The notes under the pieces were generated by a model. It searched no databases, was not told the DNA's origin, and worked only from the letters and a program-made list of their open reading frames with translations. From Mycobacterium sp. (GTDB lineage: Bacteria > Actinomycetota > Actinomycetes > Mycobacteriales > Mycobacteriaceae): a stretch of 64,000 nt of DNA. The stretch spans positions 62,001 to 126,000 of the forward strand of contig NZ_PKEK01000009.1 of NCBI RefSeq assembly GCF_002863225.1, in the 5' to 3' direction. The position numbers and the translations under genes are program-made. Below, in pieces: positions 8,840 to 18,120 of this stretch (position 1 is the stretch's first letter; each line of letters begins with the position of its first letter).

Positions 8840-10084
8840 TCATCGCCGTCGCTCGGCATCGTCACCGGCGGCATCGGCATGCGGGTCCCATCCGTCCGTC
8901 CACTCCGCTTCTGACAACCAGTGTGCCGCGCGTTCGGCCCGCTCACGCAGGTTCGCCAATTCGGCCGGGTCGTCGCCGAGCAGGTTGATGTGGCCGATCT
9001 TGCGGCCCGGCCGTTCATCCTTGCCGTAGAGGTGAACCCGGGCGTCGGGCATCCGGGCGAACAAGTGGTGCAGCCGCTCGTCGATCGTCATCGCCGGTGT
9101 CTGCGCGGCGCCGAGCACGTTGGCCATCACCGTCAGCGGGGTGATGGCGTCGGTGGCGCCGAGCGGGTAGTCGAGCACCGCCCGCAGATGCTGCTCGAAC
9201 TGGCTGGTGCGCGAGCCGTCCATGGTCCAGTGCCCGGAGTTGTGCGGGCGCATCGCCAGCTCGTTGACCAGCAATGCGCCGTCGAAGGTCTCGAACAGCT
9301 CGACGGCCAGCACACCCACGACGCCGAGTTCGGCCGCCAGACCCAGCGCCAGGCCTTGCGCCGCGGCGCCGACGTCGTCGGGAAGATCGGGCGCCGGCGC
9401 GATCACCGTCACGCAGATGCCGTCCCGCTGAACCGTCTCGACCACCGGCCACGCCGCGCCCTGCCCAAACGGCGACCGCGCCACCAGAGCCGACAGCTCG
9501 CGACGCATCGCGACCTTCTCCTCGACCAATACCGGTACGCCGGAATCTAAATATTGACCCGCGATGACGCGGGCCTCGGCCTCGTCCGCGGCCACCCGCA
9601 CGCCGCGACCGTCGTAACCACCACGTGCCGCCTTGACCACGACGGAGCCACCCACCGACCGGGCGAACGCGGCAATGCCGTCCAAGTCGTCGAGGCTTTC
9701 GACGGCCGCGTAGCGCGGCACCGGGGAGCCGAGGGCATCCAGCCGACGCCGCATCACCAGCTTGTCCTGTGCGTGCAGCAGCGCCTGCGGCGGCGGCGCC
9801 ACGTTGACACCCTCAGCGACGAGCTTTTCCAGCAGCTCGGAGGGCACGTGCTCGTGGTCGAAGGTCAGGGCGGCGGCGCCGGTCGCGACCCGGCGCAGCG
9901 CCTCGAGGTCGGTGTGCGCGCCGATCACCACATCGGGACTCACCTGGGCGGCCGGATCGGCAGGGTCGACAGCCAGCACCCGCAGGCTCTGGCCCAAGGC
10001 GACCGCCGCCTGGTGGGTCATCCGGGCGAGCTGGCCACCACCGACCATGGCGACCTTCGGCGAGGAGTTGGGGGTACTCGTCAC
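8840..10084 (-). CDS. purK: N5-carboxyaminoimidazole ribonucleotide synthase PurK
   Basis: A 414-residue ATP-grasp enzyme that forms N5-CAIR from AIR, bicarbonate and ATP. The N-terminal [13 protein letters not shown] and the central [14 protein letters not shown] glycine-rich loop are diagnostic. [13 protein letters not shown] near the C-terminal third is the family's active-site signature. It is the first gene of a purK-purE operon and is divergent from the GtrA-like gene across a 94-base gap. The C-terminal extension after residue 390 is charged and slightly longer than in many bacteria. Confidence 0.96.
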   Translation of the reverse strand: MTSTPNSSPKVAMVGGGQLARMTHQAAVALGQSLRVLAVDPADPAAQVSPDVVIGAHTDLEALRRVATGAAALTFDHEHVPSELLEKLVAEGVNVAPPPQALLHAQDKLVMRRRLDALGSPVPRYAAVESLDDLDGIAAFARSVGGSVVVKAARGGYDGRGVRVAADEAEARVIAGQYLDSGVPVLVEEKVAMRRELSALVARSPFGQGAAWPVVETVQRDGICVTVIAPAPDLPDDVGAAAQGLALGLAAELGVVGVLAVELFETFDGALLVNELAMRPHNSGHWTMDGSRTSQFEQHLRAVLDYPLGATDAITPLTVMANVLGAAQTPAMTIDERLHHLFARMPDARVHLYGKDERPGRKIGHINLLGDDPAELANLRERAERAAHWLSEAEWTDGWDPHADAAGDDAERRR

Positions 10085-10178
10085 GGCAACATGGTGTCAC
10101 GGGCGGTGAACGGGCCGTTTGTGGGCGCTGCCACAGTCACAGAGCACCCTTAAGTAGTAATACGTAGACTGCGACATT

Positions 10179-10835
10179 GTGTCCTTCGCCGATGTCACCA
10201 TCGCCCGACTGCCGGGGCCTATCCGCCCCTACGCCGAGCGCCACCATGAGCTGATCAAGTTCGCGATCGTCGGCGCCACGACGTTTGTGATCGACTCGGC
10301 GATCTTCTACACGCTGAAGCTGACGATCCTGGAGCCCAAGCCGGTGACCGCCAAGGTCATCTCGGGCATCGTCGCGGTCATCGCGTCCTACATCCTGAAC
10401 CGGGAATGGAGCTTCCGCGACCGCGGTGGCCGCGAGCGCCACCACGAGGCGCTGCTGTTCTTCGCGTTCAGCGGGGTCGGCGTGGTGCTGAGCATGGCGC
10501 CACTGTGGGTGTCCAGCTACGTCTTGAACCTGCGGGTGCCGGCGGTGTCGCTGACCGCGGAGAACATCGCCGACTTCGTCTCGGCCTACGTCATCGGCAA
10601 CCTGCTGCAGATGGCGTTCCGCTTCTGGGCGTTCCGGCGCTGGGTCTTCCCGGACTCCTCGGCCCGCAGCGGCGACAAGGCGCTGGAGTCGGCGCTCACC
10701 GCCGGCGGTATCGCCGAGGTGTTCGAGGATGTCGAATCCAGCGGCAACGTCACGCTGATGCGGGCGTGGCGTTCGCGCAACCGGTCGAATCAGCTCGGCG
10801 ATTCCTCGGAGCCGAGGGTGTCGAAGACTTCGTGA
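10179..10835 (+). CDS. GtrA family membrane protein (Rv3277-like)
   Basis: A 218-residue protein with four predicted membrane helices between residues 25 and 150 in the GtrA arrangement (FAIVGATTFVIDSAIFYTL, VIASYILNREWSF, and further helices ending FRFWAFRRWVF). GtrA-like proteins are thought to move polyprenyl-linked sugars across the membrane; in mycobacteria they are linked to arabinogalactan decoration. The start is GTG 10179. The soluble tail after residue 160 is lineage-variable. The last 46 bases overlap the 3' end of the PH-domain gene on the other strand. Confidence 0.85.
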   Translation: MSFADVTIARLPGPIRPYAERHHELIKFAIVGATTFVIDSAIFYTLKLTILEPKPVTAKVISGIVAVIASYILNREWSFRDRGGRERHHEALLFFAFSGVGVVLSMAPLWVSSYVLNLRVPAVSLTAENIADFVSAYVIGNLLQMAFRFWAFRRWVFPDSSARSGDKALESALTAGGIAEVFEDVESSGNVTLMRAWRSRNRSNQLGDSSEPRVSKTS

Positions 10836-11308
10836 TAGAGCAGCGCGTGGACCTGCTCCACGCGCGGAATGTCGTGAAACTCCAACGGATCCTGTGACGC
10901 CGACTCGATCACCAGGGTGCCGGTGCGCAATATCCGGTCGATCAAGCGGTGGCGGAATTCCACGCTGTTGATCCGGGCCAGCGGGATGTCGATGCCGCTG
11001 CGGCTCAGCACCCCGTGCCGATACATCACCCGCCGGTCGGTGATGACGAAATGCGTTGTGAGCCAGTTCAGGAACGGCCAGATGGTCAGCCAGCCGATCA
11101 GCACCAGCCAGATCGCTCCGATCACCCAGTAGACGACCTGCTTGGCGTTGTGGTCCCAGGTGGTGCCGTTGACCACCGCGCACCCGAACGATGCCGCTGC
11201 GCTGCTGAGGATCAGCACGACGACGGGCCAGAACAGCCGTTTCCAGTGCGGATGGCGGTGCAACACCACCTGCTCGTCGCCCGCTAATACGTTGTCGGGG
11301 TAGCCCAC
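10790..11308 (-). CDS. bacterial PH (bPH2) domain membrane protein (Rv3278c-like)
   Basis: A 172-residue protein with a short N-terminal domain, two hydrophobic segments (about residues 25-45 and 60-80), then a bPH2 domain. The latter includes FVITDRRVMYRHGVLSRSGIDIPLARINSVEF. This layout is common in actinobacterial membrane proteins of unknown role. It is the last gene of a leftward operon with birA (nine bases away) and probably the two cyclases upstream. No catalytic residues are recognisable. Confidence 0.85.
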   Translation of the reverse strand: MGYPDNVLAGDEQVVLHRHPHWKRLFWPVVVLILSSAAASFGCAVVNGTTWDHNAKQVVYWVIGAIWLVLIGWLTIWPFLNWLTTHFVITDRRVMYRHGVLSRSGIDIPLARINSVEFRHRLIDRILRTGTLVIESASQDPLEFHDIPRVEQVHALLYHEVFDTLGSEESPS

Positions 11309-11317
11309 GCTGGCACT

Positions 11318-12130
11318 TTAGACGCTGGGACGCAGGTGCGTGATGTCTCCGGCGGATATCGCCACCGTTTCTGCGCCGGTGTCGATGCAGAGGCGCCCGG
11401 TCTCGTCGACGGATCGAGCCACGCCCACCACTTCCCGGTCGCCGGGCATGCTGGCCTTCACCCGGGAATTGAAGGTCAGGCTGTAGCGCTGATAGTCGGC
11501 GGCCAGGCCCGGGCCGGCGCCGCCGGCGGTGCGCCACGCGTCGATGCGCCGAGCCAGCTCACGAAGCACGTTGCGCGCCAAAGCATTTCGATCGGTGGCC
11601 GACGATCCGAGCATCAGCAGGGACGTGGCCGCGGGATCCGGGGCCTCGTCGGCCGTCAGCGTCACGTTGAGCCCCAGTCCGACGACGATCGCCGACGCCG
11701 GCGCGGCCACCTCCGCGAGGATGCCGGCCAGCTTGCCGCCGCCGACCAGTACGTCATTGGGCCACTTCAGGCCGGCCTCGACACCGACGGAGGCAAGTGC
11801 GTCGGCGACCGCGACACCCGCGGCCAGCGTCAGCCAGCCCCACCCCGGCCGGGGCACCGACGCGCCGGCCACTCCCACCGACAAGGCCAGCTGCGTCCGG
11901 GCCGGCGCCGACCACTGCCTGCCGTGGCGCCCGCGGCCGGCGTTCTGGTATTCGGTGAGCAACACCGCCCCGTCGATGTCGGCGCCACCTTCGGCACGGG
12001 CAAGCAGATCGGCATTGGTGGAACCGGTTTCGGCGACGACGTCGAGTTGGCGCCACGGCAGGCCGGGCCCGACCAGCCCGTCGCGGAGGGTCGATTCGTC
12101 CAGGGGTGTTCTCAATGCGTCAAGATCCAT
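11318..12130 (-). CDS. birA: biotin-[acetyl-CoA-carboxylase] ligase BirA
   Basis: A 270-residue biotin protein ligase without an N-terminal DNA-binding domain (group I). The start is ATG 12130 (MDLDALRTPLDES). The ETGSTNADLL segment near residue 35 and the GRGRHGRQW biotinoyl-AMP loop at 65-73 are diagnostic. LKWPNDVLVGGGKLAGIL and a C-terminal SH3-like part complete the domain. It attaches biotin to AccA3, encoded about 7 kb to the right. The start overlaps the end of the second diguanylate cyclase by 11 bases, so the ligase is likely co-expressed with it. Confidence 0.95.
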   Translation of the reverse strand: MDLDALRTPLDESTLRDGLVGPGLPWRQLDVVAETGSTNADLLARAEGGADIDGAVLLTEYQNAGRGRHGRQWSAPARTQLALSVGVAGASVPRPGWGWLTLAAGVAVADALASVGVEAGLKWPNDVLVGGGKLAGILAEVAAPASAIVVGLGLNVTLTADEAPDPAATSLLMLGSSATDRNALARNVLRELARRIDAWRTAGGAGPGLAADYQRYSLTFNSRVKASMPGDREVVGVARSVDETGRLCIDTGAETVAISAGDITHLRPSV

Positions 12131-13271
12131 CGGGATCCAACGTAGGTGGTCTGAAGGGAATGTCTTCATTTCGGTCGGTCTTCGGACCGTGCAGCACACC
12201 GCCCAAGGCGATTCGATTGCCGCCGTCGCGTTTGGCGGCGTACATCGCCTCATCCGCCCTGGCGTAGATGGCGTCGAATTCAGCCGGGTCCTGGATGTGA
12301 CCGACGGCGACCCCGATGCTGGCGGTGGTTTTCGGCACATCCAAGCTGTCGATCGCCGCGCGAATGTTTTCCGCGATCGTCGCTGCGGCCTGCAACGTCA
12401 GGAGGTCGACCGCGACGAACTCCTCTCCCCCGGTTCGTGCGACGAACGCCGACGGACCGACCGCGACGCGAATCCGCTCTGCGGTGCGGGTGATCACGAG
12501 GTCGCCGATCTTGTGACCGTGGGCATCGTTGATCTGCTTGAACCGATCGAGGTCGATCACAAACGCACACAGCGGAGCCGGCGATGAACTCAGCTTGCTG
12601 GACTTCCTGGCGAGGTAGTTCGCCAGCCCCCGGCGGTTGGCCAGGTCGGTGAGGGGGTCAGTCAACGACTCGACGGCGTTGTTGCGCACCAACCAGAAAC
12701 CGAACTGGACAAACGGAAAGATCCCGACCGTCACAGTCAGCGCGATGACCGCTTTGGAGACCGCCACCTGAACCGCGTCGAGCTGATCGGAGAGAGCCAA
12801 CCACGTCGCCGAGCCCACGATCGTGACCGTGGCGAACACCACGTGTACGGCATTGGCCCGGGGACCGAAGAAAAACACGATGAAAGCACCGGTCATCGCG
12901 AACAGCGGAGTGGTACTCAGAGCGGCCAGCGGGTTCGCGTGTACAGCGGTGGCGATGGCGATGCCGATGTCGGCGAGCGCAAAGAGAATCACCGATTGCC
13001 GCGCGGTGGGCCACTGAGCAAGCCACCAGTAGGCCGCCCACCCGAACGCACATGCGGTCATTACTGCGACCACGGCGCGACCGTAGGCGATCGGCTGGAG
13101 ATGTTCGGACAACAAGCACAGCAGGGAGAGGCCCATCAACAGGCCGCCGGCACCGATGATCAACCGCAGGCCCGGCAGATAACCGCGCGGCCCGAGGAAC
13201 TCGACCACCCAGGCATAGTCGCCGGGTTCGTCCCACCATTGGCGCAGCAGTCGCCTGCTCTCCGCCGTCAC
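12120..13271 (-). CDS. membrane GGDEF diguanylate cyclase (second of a tandem pair)
   Basis: A 383-residue protein beginning at GTG 13271, which overlaps the upstream paralogue's stop by four bases. About six membrane helices (residues 30-200) precede a GGDEF domain with SLTDPLTDLANRRG, VIDLDRFKQINDAHGHKIGD and an intact GGEEF at about 281-285, so c-di-GMP synthesis from two GTP is expected. No RxxD inhibitory site sits five residues before the GGEEF. It shares the N-terminal LLRQWWDEPGDY segment and most of its sequence with its neighbour, clearly a tandem duplicate. It is transcriptionally linked to birA. The input sensed by the membrane domain is unknown. Confidence 0.9.
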   Translation of the reverse strand: MTAESRRLLRQWWDEPGDYAWVVEFLGPRGYLPGLRLIIGAGGLLMGLSLLCLLSEHLQPIAYGRAVVAVMTACAFGWAAYWWLAQWPTARQSVILFALADIGIAIATAVHANPLAALSTTPLFAMTGAFIVFFFGPRANAVHVVFATVTIVGSATWLALSDQLDAVQVAVSKAVIALTVTVGIFPFVQFGFWLVRNNAVESLTDPLTDLANRRGLANYLARKSSKLSSSPAPLCAFVIDLDRFKQINDAHGHKIGDLVITRTAERIRVAVGPSAFVARTGGEEFVAVDLLTLQAAATIAENIRAAIDSLDVPKTTASIGVAVGHIQDPAEFDAIYARADEAMYAAKRDGGNRIALGGVLHGPKTDRNEDIPFRPPTLDPDGS

Positions 13272-14440
13272 CGCTCCAGCGATTCCGCGTCGAGCTCGGT
13301 CAGCTCCCCCGGCCGGAAGGGGATTTCGTCTCGCGACTGACCGGGTTCGGCACGGTTGGGCGCGCCGGCGAGCGCAATCCGGTTGCCGCCGTTCCGCTTC
13401 GCCGCATACATCGTCTCGTCGGCGCGGGCGTGGATCGCCTCGAACGCCGCGATGGTGCCGACATCGCCGGCAGCGACACCGATACTGGCTGTGGCCTTCG
13501 GCGTCTCCGGCGCCTCGATGGCGGCGCGCATGTTCTCCGCGATAGTCGCCGCGGCCTGCAGGGTGAGCTGGTCGAGGACGACGAACTCTTCGCCGCCGGT
13601 GCGGGCGACAAACGCCGACGGGCCGACCGCGAGCCGGATCTGCTCGGCCGTCCGCGCGATCACCGCGTCGCCGATCTTGTGGCCGTAGATGTCGTTGATG
13701 TTCTTGAACCCGTCGAGGTCGATCACGAACACACACAACGGCTTCGGCGACGACGCGAGCGTGCTCAATTTGCGGTCCAGGTAGTTTGCCAGCCCGCGGC
13801 GGTTGGCCAGTTCGGTGAGCGGGTCGGTGAGCGACTCGATCGAGTTGCTGCGGATCAGCCAGAAGCCGAATTGCACGAACGGAAAGATGCCGACGGTGAT
13901 CGTCAACGCGATGACTGCTTTGGCCAGCGCCACCGCCACCGCGTCGGGGCGGTCCGACAACGCCAGCCAGGTCGCCGCGGTCACGATGGTCGTGGTCGCG
14001 AACGCCATGTGCACGGCGTTGGCCCTCGGCCCGTAGAAGAACACGATGAACGCACCGGGCATCGCGAACAGCGGTGTCGTGCTCAGCGCCGCCAGCGGTT
14101 CGGCGTGCAGGCCGGTCGCGACGGCGATCCCGACGTCGGCCCCGGCGAACAGCAACGCCGCCTGCCGGGCGGTCGGCCAGGGTCCGAACCACCAGTAGAT
14201 CGTCCAGCCGACCGAGTTCACCAGCATCCAGATGACGACGCCGTGGGTCAGCCAGTGCGGCTGGATCAGGTCTTCCGAACGCAGACATATCGTCGCGAGC
14301 GCGGTGATCACGCCCCCGGACGCCGCACTGGCACGCAGCGAACCGATCAGTCCGCGGCGCCGGTAGAACTCGACCACCCAGTTGTAGTCACCCGGCTCGT
14401 CCCACCACTGACGCAGCAGGCGTGTGCTCTCCGACTTCAC
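13268..14440 (-). CDS. membrane GGDEF diguanylate cyclase (first of a tandem pair)
   Basis: A 390-residue paralogue of the next gene. I chose GTG 14440 because GGAGG lies seven bases upstream; an in-frame ATG seven codons earlier is possible. After LLRQWWDEPGDYNWVVEF come about six membrane helices (residues 30-200), then a GGDEF domain with FVIDLDGFKNINDIYGHKIGD and GGEEF at about 282-286. The first cyclase substitution to note is Glu for Asp in the signature, which remains catalytically competent in the family. As in the neighbour, the inhibitory RxxD site is absent. It heads the probable operon cyclase-cyclase-birA-PH protein. Confidence 0.9.
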   Translation of the reverse strand: MKSESTRLLRQWWDEPGDYNWVVEFYRRRGLIGSLRASAASGGVITALATICLRSEDLIQPHWLTHGVVIWMLVNSVGWTIYWWFGPWPTARQAALLFAGADVGIAVATGLHAEPLAALSTTPLFAMPGAFIVFFYGPRANAVHMAFATTTIVTAATWLALSDRPDAVAVALAKAVIALTITVGIFPFVQFGFWLIRSNSIESLTDPLTELANRRGLANYLDRKLSTLASSPKPLCVFVIDLDGFKNINDIYGHKIGDAVIARTAEQIRLAVGPSAFVARTGGEEFVVLDQLTLQAAATIAENMRAAIEAPETPKATASIGVAAGDVGTIAAFEAIHARADETMYAAKRNGGNRIALAGAPNRAEPGQSRDEIPFRPGELTELDAESLER

Positions 14441-14620
14441 CGACGTTCCTCCGGGCCCCATTCCCAATCGACAGGCACGCCCAGTGGGACAATCAAGGTG
14501 ACAAGTGACGAAGATTACCTTTGCTGGCCCGGTGAACCAACAGTCTGTTCCGCCGGACACGCGGCGACATCGCCGTGCTGCGTGCGGGTCGTAATTTAAG
14601 GGACCGCTAAGATCGCAGCC

Positions 14621-16261
14621 ATGACGAGCACTTCGGAGACTTCGGTCGAGGCACACGCCGAGCACGAGATCGACATCCACACCACCGCGGGCAAGCTCGC
14701 CGAACTGCGCAAGCGCAGCGAGGAGTCACTGCACCCGGTCGGTGAAGCCGCCGTCGAGAGGGTGCACGAAAAGGGCAAACTGACTGCGCGCGAACGCATT
14801 AACGCCCTGCTGGACGAGGGATCGTTCGTCGAACTCGACGCACTGGCCCGCCACCGCAGCACCAACTTCGGCCTGGAGAAGAACCGCCCACTCGGCGACG
14901 GTGTCGTCACCGGTTACGGCACGGTCGACGGCCGCGACGTCTGCATCTTCAGCCAGGACGCCACCGTGTTCGGCGGCAGCCTCGGCGAGGTCTACGGCGA
15001 GAAGATCGTCAAGGTCCAAGAGCTCGCCATCAAGACCGGCCGCCCCCTGATCGGCATCAACGACGGCGCCGGCGCGCGCATCCAGGAGGGTGTCGTCTCG
15101 CTCGGCCTCTACAGCCGGATCTTCCGCAACAACATCCTGGCATCAGGCGTCGTCCCGCAGATCTCGCTGATCATGGGTGCCGCGGCCGGCGGCCACGTCT
15201 ACTCCCCCGCCCTGACCGACTTCGTCGTCATGGTCGACCAGACCAGCCAGATGTTCATCACCGGCCCGGACGTGATCAAGACCGTCACCGGTGAAGACGT
15301 GACGATGGAAGAGCTGGGCGGCGCCCACACCCACATGGCCAAGTCGGGCACCGTGCACTACGTCGCCTCCGGCGAGCAGGACGCCCTGGACTACGTCCGC
15401 GACCTGCTCAGCTACCTGCCGCCGAACAACTTCACCGACGCGCCGAAGTACCCGTTCCCCGTGCCGGAGGGTGCGATCGAGGACAACCTGACCGACGAGG
15501 ACCTCGAGCTCGACACGCTGATCCCGGACTCGCCCAACCAGCCGTACGACATGCACGAGGTGATCCGGCGCATCCTCGACGACGACGAGTTCCTCGAGAT
15601 CCAGGAGGGCTACGCCGGAAACATCGTGGTCGGCTTCGGCCGCATCGAGGGCCGGCCGGTGGGGATCGTCGCCAACCAGCCCACCCAGTTCGCCGGCTGC
15701 CTGGACATCAACGCCTCGGAGAAGGCCGCCCGCTTCGTGCGGACCTGCGACTGCTTCAACATTCCGATCATCATGCTGGTGGACGTGCCGGGCTTCCTGC
15801 CCGGAACCGGCCAGGAATACAACGGCATCATCCGTCGCGGCGCGAAGCTGCTGTACGCCTATGGCGAGGCGACCGTCCCCAAGATCACCGTCATCACCCG
15901 CAAGGCCTACGGCGGCGCGTACTGCGTGATGGGGTCCAAGGACATGGGCTGCGACGTCAACGTCGCCTGGCCGACGGCGCAGATCGCGGTGATGGGTGCG
16001 TCCGGCGCGGTCGGCTTCGTCTACCGCCAGAAGCTCAAGGAAGCCGCCGCGAACGGCGAGGACGTCGACGCGCTGCGCCTGGAGCTGCAGCAGGAGTACG
16101 AGGACACCCTGGTCAACCCGTACATCGCGGCGGAGCGCGGTTACGTCGACGCGGTGATCCCGCCGTCGCACACCCGCGGGTACATCGGGACTGCGTTGCG
16201 GTTGCTGGAGCGCAAGATCGCTCAGGTGCCGCCGAAGAAGCACGGGAACATTCCCCTGTGA
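14621..16261 (+). CDS. accD5: acyl-CoA carboxylase carboxyltransferase beta subunit AccD5
   Basis: A 546-residue carboxyltransferase of the propionyl/acetyl-CoA carboxylase family. It transfers carboxyl from biotinylated AccA3 to propionyl-CoA, supplying methylmalonyl-CoA for multimethyl-branched lipids. The N-terminal [11 protein letters not shown], the oxyanion-hole glycines in [21 protein letters not shown] and [14 protein letters not shown], and the ending [10 protein letters not shown] match M. tuberculosis AccD5 closely. The stop overlaps the accE5 start (GTGA), and maf follows in the same way. The 180-base gap to the divergent cyclase gene holds the promoter. Confidence 0.96.
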   Translation: MTSTSETSVEAHAEHEIDIHTTAGKLAELRKRSEESLHPVGEAAVERVHEKGKLTARERINALLDEGSFVELDALARHRSTNFGLEKNRPLGDGVVTGYGTVDGRDVCIFSQDATVFGGSLGEVYGEKIVKVQELAIKTGRPLIGINDGAGARIQEGVVSLGLYSRIFRNNILASGVVPQISLIMGAAAGGHVYSPALTDFVVMVDQTSQMFITGPDVIKTVTGEDVTMEELGGAHTHMAKSGTVHYVASGEQDALDYVRDLLSYLPPNNFTDAPKYPFPVPEGAIEDNLTDEDLELDTLIPDSPNQPYDMHEVIRRILDDDEFLEIQEGYAGNIVVGFGRIEGRPVGIVANQPTQFAGCLDINASEKAARFVRTCDCFNIPIIMLVDVPGFLPGTGQEYNGIIRRGAKLLYAYGEATVPKITVITRKAYGGAYCVMGSKDMGCDVNVAWPTAQIAVMGASGAVGFVYRQKLKEAAANGEDVDALRLELQQEYEDTLVNPYIAAERGYVDAVIPPSHTRGYIGTALRLLERKIAQVPPKKHGNIPL

Positions 16262-16566
16262 GTCGAGTGAGCGGAACGAACGAAGTGAGTGACGGGAACG
16301 AGAACGGCCAGGCTCCGGTGAGCGGCGACGAGACCGCAGCGCCGGAAACCCCGCACGGGCCGCACATTCAGGTGCTCAAGGGCAACCCGACCGACGCCGA
16401 AGTGGCCGCCCTGGTCACCGTGCTGGCCGGCGCTTCCGGCGGTGGCGGGGCACCGGCTGAGCCGGAGTTCTCACGCTGGGGGCTGCCCGTCGACAAGCTG
16501 CGTTACGCCATCCACAGCTGGCAGCGAATGTCGTTGGTGCAGAGAACCCACATGCGGGGGCGATGA
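16258..16566 (+). CDS. accE5: acyl-CoA carboxylase epsilon subunit AccE5
   Basis: A 102-residue epsilon subunit that stabilises the AccA3-AccD5 complex. The conserved C-terminal part (about residues 40-102) includes [18 protein letters not shown] and [17 protein letters not shown], the family signature. The N-terminus begins [20 protein letters not shown]. From memory, the [13 protein letters not shown] motif is present in several tandem copies in M. tuberculosis AccE5, whereas only one is present here, which accounts for the shorter length. The GTG start overlaps the accD5 stop and the stop overlaps the maf start, each by four bases. Confidence 0.93.
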   Translation: MSRVSGTNEVSDGNENGQAPVSGDETAAPETPHGPHIQVLKGNPTDAEVAALVTVLAGASGGGGAPAEPEFSRWGLPVDKLRYAIHSWQRMSLVQRTHMRGR

Positions 16567-17183
16567 CCCGACTCGTCCTGGGTTCGGCCTCCGAGGGCCG
16601 TCGACGGGTGCTCCGGCAGGCCGGCGTGGAGCCGACGGTCGTGGTGTCCGGAGTCGACGAGGACGCGATCATCGCCGCGCTGGGCTCCGACGCCGCTCCG
16701 GGTGAGGTCGTTCGCAGCCTCGCCGAAGCCAAGGCCGAGCATGTCGTGACCTTGCTCGACGCCGCGCTTGCCTCCAATTGCGTTGTCATCGGCTGTGATT
16801 CGATGCTCTACATCGACGGTCGGCTGGTCGGCAAGCCCGCATCGATCGACGCGGCGCGACAAGAGTGGCAGTCGATGGGCGGGCGGTCCGGTCAGCTGCA
16901 CACCGGCCACAGCCTCATCCGGCTGGTCGACGGCGACGTTCGTCGCGTCGTCGAATCGGCTTTCACAACGGTGCATTTCGCCGAGCCGTCAGCAGTCGAG
17001 CTGGATGCCTACCTGGCCAGCGGCGAGGCTCTCGCCGTCGCGGGCGCTTTCACGCTGGACGGGCTGGGCGGTTGGTTCGTCGACCGGATCGAGGGCGACC
17101 CGTCCAACGTCATCGGCCTGAGCCTGCCGCTGCTGCGGCGCATGCTCGGCCAAGTCGGGTTGACGGTCGCCGATTTCTGGTGA
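16563..17183 (+). CDS. maf: Maf-like nucleotide pyrophosphatase
   Basis: A 206-residue Maf/Ham1-fold protein that hydrolyses non-canonical or excess nucleoside triphosphates. The N-terminal [21 protein letters not shown] replaces the common SxSPRR motif with SASEGRR. The catalytic [26 protein letters not shown] block and a later [13 protein letters not shown] are as in actinobacterial Maf. It is translationally coupled (ATGA) to accE5, matching the Rv3280-Rv3282 order. The TGA stop is eight bases before the left palindromic repeat. Confidence 0.93.
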   Translation: MTRLVLGSASEGRRRVLRQAGVEPTVVVSGVDEDAIIAALGSDAAPGEVVRSLAEAKAEHVVTLLDAALASNCVVIGCDSMLYIDGRLVGKPASIDAARQEWQSMGGRSGQLHTGHSLIRLVDGDVRRVVESAFTTVHFAEPSAVELDAYLASGEALAVAGAFTLDGLGGWFVDRIEGDPSNVIGLSLPLLRRMLGQVGLTVADFW

Positions 17184-17190
17184 TCAACCC

Positions 17191-17250
17191 GAAGTCGACG
17201 TTGTGCAGAAGAAGTGCGAGGACGGCGCTGCAAAACGTCAATCTCGCGCT
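17191..17250. repeat. left copy of 60-bp imperfect palindromic repeat flanking the DUF559 gene
   Basis: An imperfect palindrome: the left arm (GTCGACGTTGTGCAG) pairs with the reverse complement of the right arm (CTGCAAAACGTCAATCTCGC) around a non-palindromic centre. It aligns without gaps over 60 bases to the copy at 18121-18180, with 43 identities by my count. Both copies are in the same orientation, so they form direct repeats around the DUF559 gene. The last codons and stop of that gene fall inside this copy. It is much too long and too specific to be an ordinary terminator hairpin. Confidence 0.75.
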
Positions 17251-18086
17251 TTGCCGCGCAGTGTGAACGCCTCATCTACTCGTCTGATGATGTCGACGCT
17301 CCGGTCCTCGGCGACCACTCGCACGACGATCCAACCCAGACGTTGCAGCGTTTGCATACAGCGAATGTCTTTCACGTACTGCTTGCGGTTCGTCCGGTGC
17401 TGGTCGCCGTCGTACTCGGCAGCCACCTTGACGTCCTCCCACCCCATATCGAGAATCCGCACGGGCCGCCAACCGTCGGATACCGGTATCTGGGTCACGG
17501 GTCGCGGAAATCCGGCGTCGGTCAGTAGCAACCGCAGCCAGGTCTCCTTCGGTGACGCGGCACCGCCATCGACGAGTGGCAATGCCGCCCGCAACCGACG
17601 CAGCCCCCGGGCGCCCGGGTAACGCTGCGCCAACAGCAGCACGTCGTCGAGCGAAAACGGTGTCGCGTACATCAATGCATCGAGGCGCGCCACCGCTACG
17701 TCGCGAGGCAGGTGCCGGCCCAGGTCGAAGGCGGTGCGAACCGGAGTCGTCACGGGAATGCCTGCGACTACGGTGATTTCGTCCTCGTCGACACGTTCAT
17801 TGCGCACCAACAGGCCGTGCTGTGGCCGCTTCGCGCGGGCAAGCAACTCGATGGGCGTCTCCGCAGCGATCCAGTTGGCGCCATGCAGAGCCGACGCCGC
17901 AGTTCCACCAATCACCGCCGGTTGCGGACACGCCAACAACGCACCCAAGGTTCGATCCCGCAGCGATGGCTTGTGCCCCCTGGGCACATACACGCCGCGG
18001 TAGATCGGGCAGTACCAACGCTGCAATTCATGCCGAGTCAGCAGACCCGCCGCAATCGCTTGGCTCCCAACGAAAACCCCACGCAT
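17238..18086 (-). CDS. AbiEi-like N-terminal / DUF559 (Vsr-like nuclease fold) protein
   Basis: A 282-residue protein. Residues 1-60 resemble the winged-helix part of AbiEi-type antitoxins (LLTRHELQRWYCPIYRGVYVPRG). The C-terminal 100 residues are a DUF559 domain of the PD-(D/E)XK/Vsr endonuclease superfamily, with the core DMGWEDVKVAAEYDGDQHR and later LGWIVVRVVAEDR. No toxin gene lies next to it. Many mycobacteria carry several such orphan genes. Here it sits between two copies of a 60-bp palindromic repeat, and its final residues KARD are encoded by the left copy. Its role is unknown; nuclease activity is an inference from the fold. Confidence 0.85.
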   Translation of the reverse strand: MRGVFVGSQAIAAGLLTRHELQRWYCPIYRGVYVPRGHKPSLRDRTLGALLACPQPAVIGGTAASALHGANWIAAETPIELLARAKRPQHGLLVRNERVDEDEITVVAGIPVTTPVRTAFDLGRHLPRDVAVARLDALMYATPFSLDDVLLLAQRYPGARGLRRLRAALPLVDGGAASPKETWLRLLLTDAGFPRPVTQIPVSDGWRPVRILDMGWEDVKVAAEYDGDQHRTNRKQYVKDIRCMQTLQRLGWIVVRVVAEDRSVDIIRRVDEAFTLRGKARD

Positions 18087-18120
18087 GGCCGGATCTTGGC
18101 ATGAGGACCCGACACCACTC

